From: a virus
Virus record (IMG/VR): IMGVR_UViG_3300039354_000111
Coordinates: 1-33,296 of that record
DNA length: 33,296 nt
Strand: one strand, 5' to 3'
Part shown: piece by piece, positions 25,624 to 31,428 of the stretch
How the letters are laid out: every line of letters begins with the position of its first letter
How positions within the stretch are numbered: position 1 is the first letter of the stretch
The notes under the pieces: model-generated
Databases searched by the model: none
What the model saw: the letters and a program-made list of their open reading frames with translations, nothing else
Told to the model about the DNA's origin: nothing
Program-made: the position numbers and the translations under genes

Positions 25624-26105
25624 TATTTTTTTGAATTACCCCAGTTAGCTGCTCCAACTTTTCTACACTTAGCCATTGCTCCACTTCTGTATGCAGAGTT
25701 TTTTGGGCCATATCTAGCAACTACTTTTTTATAACATGCATCTTTCTTTAATGGAGATGAATTTTTATATGCTTCATCTTCCCATTCAAAGTCAGGATGC
25801 CCCTCATTCATAGTTTCTCTATCGTATACTTTAGCCGGTGATTTGGTGTCTTTTTTCCAAGTTACAGTTTCGTTGTCATATTGTAACCTTCCTTGTGCCA
25901 TTTGATCTAAATGAACTTTTTCATGGTCAACCGCTTCTTTAACTTTCTTATCTGACAGTTTTGAATTAACAAATATAGTACCGTCACGATTTGCTTCGCC
26001 TTCTATACCTTTCTCTAAGTCATCTTTTAAAATAATAGGTTTTCCAAATTCAGAGTCCTTATGGATCCCAAACACATCGTGTAATGGACGAAGTTTAAAA
26101 GCCAT
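25623..26105 (-). CDS. Zincin-like metallopeptidase with C-terminal basic domain, 160 aa
   Basis: The start at 26105 (MAFKLRPL, behind ATAATATGG) is preferred to an in-frame ATG at 26156 that lies inside the upstream gene. Residues 61-65 are HEKVH, the HExxH zinc site of metallopeptidases, after a helix-forming KKVKEAVD. A downstream acidic run (DFEWEDEAY, Glu107/109/111) can supply the third zinc ligand, as in small phage zincins. A SPAK motif (89-92) lies between the two parts. The last 40 residues hold a separate unit, KKDACYKKVVARYGPKNSAY to CRKVGAANWGN, common in viral small proteins. It may process virion or cargo proteins; the substrate is unknown. Confidence 0.6.
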   Translation of the reverse strand: MAFKLRPLHDVFGIHKDSEFGKPIILKDDLEKGIEGEANRDGTIFVNSKLSDKKVKEAVDHEKVHLDQMAQGRLQYDNETVTWKKDTKSPAKVYDRETMNEGHPDFEWEDEAYKNSSPLKKDACYKKVVARYGPKNSAYRSGAMAKCRKVGAANWGNSKK

Positions 26106-26106
26106 A

Positions 26107-26490
26107 TTATCCGCGTTCTTTATTTCCGTATCCGCCTTTATTTGCAGCTTGAGCATTTTCTGCGTAATGTTTACGTGCTGATTTGCTTAGACTTTGGTTG
26201 GATGCTTCTTTAATGTCATAAGACATTCCCTTATTCATTTTTTTGTTTGGAGAGTTAGAAGTTTCCATAGGTCCGTAACCTTTGTTTTGGTTTTTAGCAG
26301 GAGATTCGTAATCTCTTTTTGATTTGCTTTCGTCTCCTTTTTTACCGCCATACATTTTAGCTGGAGATTCGTAATCTAATTTACTTCTAGATTCGTCACC
26401 TTTGTTTCCACCATACTTTTTAGCCGGGGAGCCTTTACTACCACAACCTATTTTGTTGGGGCCAATACCTTTAAATCCTGAATATGCCAT
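26107..26490 (-). CDS. SPAK tandem-repeat protein, 127 aa
   Basis: Residues 21-41 and 42-62 are two near-identical 21-residue units, SPAKKYGGNKGDESRSKLDY plus E and SPAKMYGGKKGDESKSKRDY plus E. A third SPAK follows at 63, and a SPNK variant at about residue 80. The protein is Gly/Lys/Ser-rich and disordered-looking. It is the clearest case of internal motif amplification in the cluster. No enzymatic feature. It ends 1 base before the metallopeptidase start, so the SPAK units may be substrates for that peptidase (inference). Confidence 0.55.
   Translation of the reverse strand: MAYSGFKGIGPNKIGCGSKGSPAKKYGGNKGDESRSKLDYESPAKMYGGKKGDESKSKRDYESPAKNQNKGYGPMETSNSPNKKMNKGMSYDIKEASNQSLSKSARKHYAENAQAANKGGYGNKERG
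26305..26430 (-). repeat. Two 63-bp tandem coding repeats
   Basis: The units 26368-26430 and 26305-26367 encode the two SPAK-x-YGG-x-KGDES repeats of the 127-aa protein. They differ at only a few codons, which suggests recent duplication or continued gene conversion. Confidence 0.7.
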
Positions 26491-26515
26491 TGTTTATTAT
26501 TTATTTGTTAGTTAT

Positions 26516-26998
26516 TTAATCTATTTTTTTTTGTGAACCTAATCCGCCGCCGCGTGATTTGTTTTCTCTTGCTTTTTGCTTAGCTGTTGGTCCTGATCCA
26601 GCCCCTTTCATTTTTGCATTAGCAACTTTGCCTGCAATTTTAGTCGCTGCTTCTTTTGATTTGCCTTGTTTTTCAAGTTTACTTACTAAACCTTTAAAGC
26701 TTTTGGCTGGGCTACTTTTTTTTTTACCGATCGATCCTAAAGCTTTTTCTGCAACTTTTCCAACAACAGCTTTACCTAATGCTCCTGCTACTGCTCCAAG
26801 TATTTTATTAGGAGAATTTTTAAGATTTTGCTTAGCTTTTCTTTTCATATCTCTTTTCCCCATACGCTCCGCTCGCTTTGCGTGTCTCTCAGCTTTTTTA
26901 TCATTACCCTCAGCTTTAGCAGCTTTAGATTTTTCGCCTTGCTTTATTATTCTTTGCCCCGCTTTATCAATTTTTTTTGCTAGGTGACTTTTTAGCAT
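26516..26998 (-). CDS. Basic SP-motif protein with glycine-rich hydrophobic core, 160 aa
   Basis: The N-terminal 60 residues are Lys/Arg/Ala-rich and helical (KKAERHAKRAERMGKRDMKR). SPNK follows at about 62, then a small-residue hydrophobic stretch (ILGAVAGALGKAVVGKVAEK, about residues 66-85), a SPAK at about 97, and KLEKQGKSKEAATKIAGKVA plus NAKMKGAGSGPTAKQKARE, a unit I remember from many marine phages. It could bind nucleic acid or membrane. The start overlaps the 184-aa gene by 32 bases. Function unknown. Confidence 0.5.
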   Translation of the reverse strand: MLKSHLAKKIDKAGQRIIKQGEKSKAAKAEGNDKKAERHAKRAERMGKRDMKRKAKQNLKNSPNKILGAVAGALGKAVVGKVAEKALGSIGKKKSSPAKSFKGLVSKLEKQGKSKEAATKIAGKVANAKMKGAGSGPTAKQKARENKSRGGGLGSQKKID

Positions 26999-27521
26999 TT
27001 AAACCATAAGTCTTTTTAACTCCTATTGATTTTTTAAGTCCAATTTTTGCAGGTGACTTTTTAGGTCCAATATTTTTAGGTCCAATTTTTGCAGGTGACT
27101 TAGCTTCTTTATCTGCTTTATTCCTAGCATTATCAGCTTTCATCGTTGCATGTTGCTTTCTTCGTCTTGCTGCTTCTCCTATTGTTTTATCATGGCTTCC
27201 ATCAGTGCTATGAGCTATTTTAGAGGTGTGATCTTTTGTTCTCTTTTTATCTTTTCCATCGCCATAATTGTATTGACCTTTATGGCCTGCATCACCTTTA
27301 TGTTTAGCTGGAGAACCAGCTATGTCATCAATAAGCGGATACTTGTTCAAATCTTTTCTTTCTTGAGATGCTGATTCTTTTTTGCCTGGCGCAGCTTCTA
27401 TTTTAGATTTTAGATGATCAGGCAATTTATGCTGATCTCCCTTCAATGCTTTTTGTGCAGGGCTTGTAAAGTTTAAAGTCTTCTTTAAAATAGGAGACTT
27501 GGGATTCATTTTAAATGCCAT
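26967..27521 (-). CDS. SPAK-motif lysine-rich protein, 184 aa
   Basis: First gene of the cluster. It carries three SPAK motifs and the variants SPIL, SPAQ and SPSK. The last 45 residues repeat SPAK-IG-x-K units (KSPAKIGPKNIGPK, KSPAKIGLKKSIGVK). The N-terminus MAFKMNPKSP matches the style of two sister genes (MAFK). It is highly basic, His/Lys/Asp-rich and disordered. There is no enzyme motif. The start is 2 bases after the winged-helix-like gene. It could neutralise packaged DNA or be an ejected protein; both are inference from composition. Confidence 0.55.
   Translation of the reverse strand: MAFKMNPKSPILKKTLNFTSPAQKALKGDQHKLPDHLKSKIEAAPGKKESASQERKDLNKYPLIDDIAGSPAKHKGDAGHKGQYNYGDGKDKKRTKDHTSKIAHSTDGSHDKTIGEAARRRKQHATMKADNARNKADKEAKSPAKIGPKNIGPKKSPAKIGLKKSIGVKKTYGLNAKKSPSKKN
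27039..27101 (-). repeat. Direct repeat encoding KSPAKIG units
   Basis: Two identical 21-base copies lie at 27039-27059 and 27081-27101, 42 bases (14 codons) apart, inside the 184-aa gene. They mark in-frame duplication of SPAK units. They are too few and wrongly placed to be a CRISPR array. Confidence 0.65.
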
Positions 27522-27523
27522 AA

Positions 27524-27964
27524 TTATCTGTTTTTGTCGTTGATCATATCGTCAATAGCTTTATTGTAAACTTTGTCCGTATATGTTTTGTTATTATAAA
27601 ACTTACTTCGTTCTGATGTAGGCATGTCTTCTTCTGCCAGTAATATTCTGTATATTCGATTAATTAAATTTTTACAAATATATGAAGTCGTATAAGTGTT
27701 AAATTTATTTGTAGTCCTATTTCTTGCTGAATAAATATCGATCCAACCGTTTTTACGTAAACGTTCCCATCGGCTTTTATCCCATGAATATGTGTAAGAT
27801 CCGTTAATAAAATCATTCCTTGTAAAAAACTTTTTACAATCTAAATATATTAATAATTCTAAATCAGCATCTTTTAAGTTGTAAGTTTTACATGCCCACT
27901 TACGCACTAGTCTATAATATTTAAATAAATTTAATTCTCTTAAATCAGACGAAGTTAATCTCAT
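27524..27964 (-). CDS. Possible winged-helix DNA-binding protein, 146 aa
   Basis: A basic alpha/beta protein with a helical N-terminus. The middle (about residues 32-80) reads KDADLELLIYLDCKKFFTRN, SWDKSRWERLRKNGWIDIYS and then ARNRTTNKF, in the order expected of a MarR-like winged helix: helices, a recognition helix rich in Arg/Lys, and a wing with RNRTTNK. Residues about 92-110 form another helix (SYICKNLINRIYRILLAEED). The gene overlaps groES by ATGA (27961-27964). A phage transcription regulator is likely if the fold is right. I have no sequence family match. Confidence 0.5.
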   Translation of the reverse strand: MRLTSSDLRELNLFKYYRLVRKWACKTYNLKDADLELLIYLDCKKFFTRNDFINGSYTYSWDKSRWERLRKNGWIDIYSARNRTTNKFNTYTTSYICKNLINRIYRILLAEEDMPTSERSKFYNNKTYTDKVYNKAIDDMINDKNR

Positions 27965-28218
27965 TCCACAATAACCACATCACCAATCGTAATGACTTGG
28001 TAAAGCTTTTCATTCCATTCGATACCATGACCTGCATGTTTGTCATATCTAATTATATCGCCATCTCTTATATGTTCAACTTTGTCCCCCACGCTAATTA
28101 CTCTTGCTTTTAAGTACCTAACGTCGTTATTATTTTTTTCTGTAATTTCTAAACCACCTACTTTCTTCGGCGCTTCCTTAATTTTATCTATTATAATAAA
28201 GTAATTAATTGCTTTCAA
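27961..28218 (-). CDS. groES: GroES-type co-chaperonin, 85 aa
   Basis: The layout follows GroES: an N-terminal strand (INYFIIIDKIKE), a mobile loop with GGLEI at residues 21-25 (compare GGIVL), then a KARVISVGDKV strand, a DGDIIRYDKHAG turn, and a C-terminal YQVITIGDVVIVE strand. At 85 aa it is shorter than the usual 95-100, mainly in the loop and turns. It overlaps the groEL 3' end by 14 bases and comes after groEL, the reverse of the usual bacterial groES-groEL order. It should cap the phage GroEL ring and help fold capsid proteins. Confidence 0.75.
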   Translation of the reverse strand: MKAINYFIIIDKIKEAPKKVGGLEITEKNNNDVRYLKARVISVGDKVEHIRDGDIIRYDKHAGHGIEWNEKLYQVITIGDVVIVE

Positions 28219-29812
28219 GTGATCTTACGTTTGAGATTATACAATCAGCAGATACTATTGTTGTGGCAACACTTATTGCATTTTTTAATGCAGCTTTTGT
28301 TACTGATATAGGATCTACAATTCCGGCATCAACCATATCTTTATAGCAACCGCATGTAGCGTCTATTCCCATACCTTGCCACTTAGAATCTTCCATTTCA
28401 TTTTCTGGGTCTTCTGTAACTTCTTTGGGTGTAAATACATTTGATATACCCGCGTTTTCTAATATTGCGTGATACGGTTCTTGTATTGCTTGTAAAAGAA
28501 GGTTATACCCATCATTTTTTATTTCAATTTCCTGTGCAGCATTTAGCAAAGCAACACCACCGCCGGGAACAATACCTTCTTGTAATGCAGCTTTTGTAGC
28601 GTGCAAAGCATCTTCTACTCTATCTTTCTTTTCTTTTAACTCTACTTTAGAATCAGCCCCTACGTGAATTACTCCAACCTTACCGGTTAGCATAGATAAA
28701 CGCTGCTCTAATTTCTTTTTTAAATAGCCGTTCTTTTCGTCTTTTATTTTCTTTTCAACATTCATTATTCTTAAAGCAACTTCTTCATTTGCTTCGGATA
28801 CTTGCAATGTCGTAGTTTTGTGATCGGTAACTGCTTTCGCAACTTGACCTAAACAATCTGGCTGAATTAAATCTAAATCATCGCCAAGCTCTTCATTAAT
28901 TACTTTAGCCCCTGTTAGTATTGCTAGATCCTCTATTGAATCTTCTTTTGTTGTTGCAAAACCGGGCAGGTCAACTATGTTTACTTTTATATTACCTTTA
29001 GCATTATTAGCAACTAAAGTAGCCCACGGTTGAGCTTCTAATGTTGCAACTATTAATAAGGGTTTTTTGTTTTTTATAACAAACTCTAGTATACTTTGTA
29101 TACGTCTTATATTTGGTATCGGTGAACTTACTATTAATACGTAAGGGTTGTCTAATATACAAGTGCCTTTGCTTTTATCTGTTATCAGATAAGTTGATTT
29201 CATTCCTGAATCAAATTGTACGCCATCAACAAATTCAACATAAGTTTCATTTGTTTCTGACTCTTCCATCAGAACGATCCCATTCTTTCCAACTTTTTCA
29301 AAAGCTTCGCCGATTTTTTCTCCAAGAGTAGAGTCATTGTTACATGAAATATAAGCAACTTGTTTAAGCATGTCATCTTTAACCGGAATACTGGCGTTAT
29401 CAAGATATACCAAAATTTCTTTATGGCATTCAGAAATGCCGTCTTTAATGTCTCTAATCGTTTCTTCACCTGCGTATGAATTTATATTGTGTAACAAAGA
29501 GTGTGCAAGGACGGTAGCTGTCGTTGTACCGTCTCCTGCTTCTCTTACTGTATTAGTGGCCGCTTCTTTAATTAAAGTCGCTCCTATGTTTTCGACCGGA
29601 TCTATCAAGACTACGCTTTCCGCAACGGTTACACCATCTTTTGTTATCACCGGTCGGCCCATAGCGTCTTCGTATATAACGCATTTTCCAGAGGCTCCAA
29701 GAGTGGACCTCACTGCGTCCGTTAATTTATTAACGCCGGCCATTATTTTATTTCGCGCTTCATCGCCGAAATTCAGATCTTTGACAATCTGACTTGGTAA
29801 TTTAAATTCCAT
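28205..29812 (-). CDS. groEL: GroEL-type chaperonin, 535 aa
   Basis: Full-length group I chaperonin. ATP-site motifs are present: KDGVTVA with Asp59, GDGTTTA at 93-99, RVEDALHAT with Asp401, and GGGVALL at about 417-423. The C-terminal equatorial part is complete, but the usual Gly-Gly-Met tail is missing; the protein ends SLESN. The substitution GASGKC for the usual GPKGRN lies in the loop after the first helix. It probably makes heptameric rings that fold phage capsid or tail proteins, with the neighbouring GroES and perhaps the tandem GroES-like protein. It is clearly diverged and so likely old in the phage. Confidence 0.9.
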   Translation of the reverse strand: MEFKLPSQIVKDLNFGDEARNKIMAGVNKLTDAVRSTLGASGKCVIYEDAMGRPVITKDGVTVAESVVLIDPVENIGATLIKEAATNTVREAGDGTTTATVLAHSLLHNINSYAGEETIRDIKDGISECHKEILVYLDNASIPVKDDMLKQVAYISCNNDSTLGEKIGEAFEKVGKNGIVLMEESETNETYVEFVDGVQFDSGMKSTYLITDKSKGTCILDNPYVLIVSSPIPNIRRIQSILEFVIKNKKPLLIVATLEAQPWATLVANNAKGNIKVNIVDLPGFATTKEDSIEDLAILTGAKVINEELGDDLDLIQPDCLGQVAKAVTDHKTTTLQVSEANEEVALRIMNVEKKIKDEKNGYLKKKLEQRLSMLTGKVGVIHVGADSKVELKEKKDRVEDALHATKAALQEGIVPGGGVALLNAAQEIEIKNDGYNLLLQAIQEPYHAILENAGISNVFTPKEVTEDPENEMEDSKWQGMGIDATCGCYKDMVDAGIVDPISVTKAALKNAISVATTIVSADCIISNVRSLESN

Positions 29813-29834
29813 TTAATTAAATTTTATTTGATTT

Positions 29835-30122
29835 TTATTCGAATGTCTTTACAACTTTCGGTCCAGAAATGTAGTCAATTTTCTTTTGATAATGTGAAAT
29901 AGATCCATCGATTGCTGATTCAGCTCCATCTAATGTTTCTCTTCTTGTAACATCATGCCAATCATTAGATTCTGCATGCTTTATTTCTGTTTGATAATAT
30001 CCATTTGGTAATTGGGTAATACGCCAATTTTTCTTATCTGCCGCATGTTTCCAGGTTTCTATGGATTTTTCTGTTGGTTGTGGTTGACTAGCCCACGAAT
30101 TAGTCTGGTAAAATAGTGTCAT
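29835..30122 (-). CDS. Small hypothetical protein, 95 aa
   Basis: A hydrophilic protein with Trp-rich strands (NNW-type segments: KKNWRITQLPNGYYQTEI, then SNDWHDVTRRETLDGAESAI and a helical end, KVVKTFE). The middle resembles conserved small proteins I remember from marine phages; no function known. It lies between the S74 tail fibre and groEL, the start of the chaperonin group. No signal peptide or membrane segment. Confidence 0.5.
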   Translation of the reverse strand: MTLFYQTNSWASQPQPTEKSIETWKHAADKKNWRITQLPNGYYQTEIKHAESNDWHDVTRRETLDGAESAIDGSISHYQKKIDYISGPKVVKTFE

Positions 30123-30164
30123 TTTGGTTTTGGTTTTAATTGTTATTTATGGTTATATAATTAC

Positions 30165-31424
30165 CTAATTTTTAAGTAATTTAATTTCTTCTTGCAATTC
30201 TTGTATTGCTTTTACTAAAACAGGTACTAATACGCTATAATCTACTTGTTGAGGTATAATACCTTCAACGTGTGTTCCGTCTTCAGATTTTATTTCTCCA
30301 ACCTCATCTTTTTCGCCAGTAGCCCAGTCTTCATTTATTTCTTGTAATTCATGAGCTTTAACCCCGTAAGATCTTCCACCTTCTTTCCATTTGAAATCAT
30401 ATACATTAATGTCAGATACAAGGTCTAGTCCGTTAAAGTCTTTAAAATCTTCTTTTAATCTATAGTCAGAAGTAGTGTTATAACTTGTACCTCCATTACC
30501 AAAGGTTACAGTTCCTTTTATTCCATTACTACCATTAGCAAATTTAATTGCAGTATTTGTAGTCCTACTACTTCCGCTTGATGATACACTCATCTGCTTA
30601 AGTTCTAAGTTGGCGTAATTATTGCCTGTACCTGTTAAATCAGTCATAACAAAATTACACACTTCAGTAGAATTAAAGCCTCCGGTTAAATCAGCTTGTA
30701 TTGATGATTGATCAGTTGAACTTAAAAATATTCTATTATTAAAAGAAAATGCTACATCATTTGTAAAATTAGTTACTGTTGAATAATTACCATAGGTGCC
30801 TATGGCTATACCACCTCTTATAGTTGTCGCATTACCGTCTTCGTATAAATCTATTTGATCTTTTACTTGCAATATGCCACCTACAGAAAGATTGTCTGTT
30901 ACATTTAAACCGTTAAATATATCTACATCACCACCAAATTTTAAAAGCATAACATCAGAACTATTTGTTCTAAAGTTTAAGGCACCACCTGTGCCGGATA
31001 TAGAATTTGAGGTACCAGAACCAAAATATAAATTACTACCACATAAAATGCTTCCATTTACGTGTAATTTTTGTTGTGGTTGCGTCGTGCCTATTCCTGT
31101 GTTATCTCCGTTACTTCCATTTAATATTATGTCTCCATCGAACTGAAGTTGTATTTCTGCACCTCCTGTACTTTTTCTAGATATATAAAAAGGAGCAAAT
31201 GGTTGAGAACCCTGAAAGTGCATATTAACAGCATCATTAGTACCTCCATTTACTGTTGTAAATTTTATACCAGATGTATTACTAGACGAATCCGCTATAT
31301 GTAATTGAGAGAGTGGGTTAGTTTCACCTATGCCAATAAAACCACTGCTCTGATCTATAAAGAACTGGTCTGTATTGGCTGTAAAATCCCCCGTTAACTC
31401 TGTGGAATTTAAAAGTTTTGGCAT
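30165..31424 (-). CDS. Tail fibre with C-terminal S74 intramolecular chaperone, 419 aa
   Basis: Residues 1-315 are Gly/Ser/Asn/Thr-rich beta repeats with recurring turns (GFIGIGETNPLSQLHI near the start, GIGTTQPQQKLHVNG later), typical of trimeric fibres. Residues 318-419 form the S74 domain: TSDYRLKE with Ser319 and Lys324 as the expected cleavage pair, then VYDFKWKEGGRSYGVKAHEL, SVLVPVLVKAIQELQEEI and a helical coiled-coil end. In this family the domain folds the fibre trimer and then cuts itself off just before the Ser. The gene begins 4 bases after the repeat fibre gene's stop. It is a receptor-binding candidate; the receptor is unknown. Confidence 0.85.
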   Translation of the reverse strand: MPKLLNSTELTGDFTANTDQFFIDQSSGFIGIGETNPLSQLHIADSSSNTSGIKFTTVNGGTNDAVNMHFQGSQPFAPFYISRKSTGGAEIQLQFDGDIILNGSNGDNTGIGTTQPQQKLHVNGSILCGSNLYFGSGTSNSISGTGGALNFRTNSSDVMLLKFGGDVDIFNGLNVTDNLSVGGILQVKDQIDLYEDGNATTIRGGIAIGTYGNYSTVTNFTNDVAFSFNNRIFLSSTDQSSIQADLTGGFNSTEVCNFVMTDLTGTGNNYANLELKQMSVSSSGSSRTTNTAIKFANGSNGIKGTVTFGNGGTSYNTTSDYRLKEDFKDFNGLDLVSDINVYDFKWKEGGRSYGVKAHELQEINEDWATGEKDEVGEIKSEDGTHVEGIIPQQVDYSVLVPVLVKAIQELQEEIKLLKN

Positions 31425-31428
31425 TATA

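Noticed and set aside
26106-26156. Upstream start for the metallopeptidase
   Set aside because: The added residues come from the preceding gene's codons; MAFK at 26105 matches sister genes.
26559-26987. 142-residue plus-strand frame opposite the 160-aa SPAK protein
   Set aside because: Antisense of Lys/Ala codons gives a Phe/Leu/Ala-rich pseudo-membrane protein; no leader and opposite to all other genes.
27039-27101. CRISPR-like spaced repeats
   Set aside because: Only two exact copies, in frame inside a coding region, with related rather than unique spacers.
29370-29792. 140-residue plus-strand frame opposite groEL
   Set aside because: The minus strand encodes conserved chaperonin motifs over the same bases.
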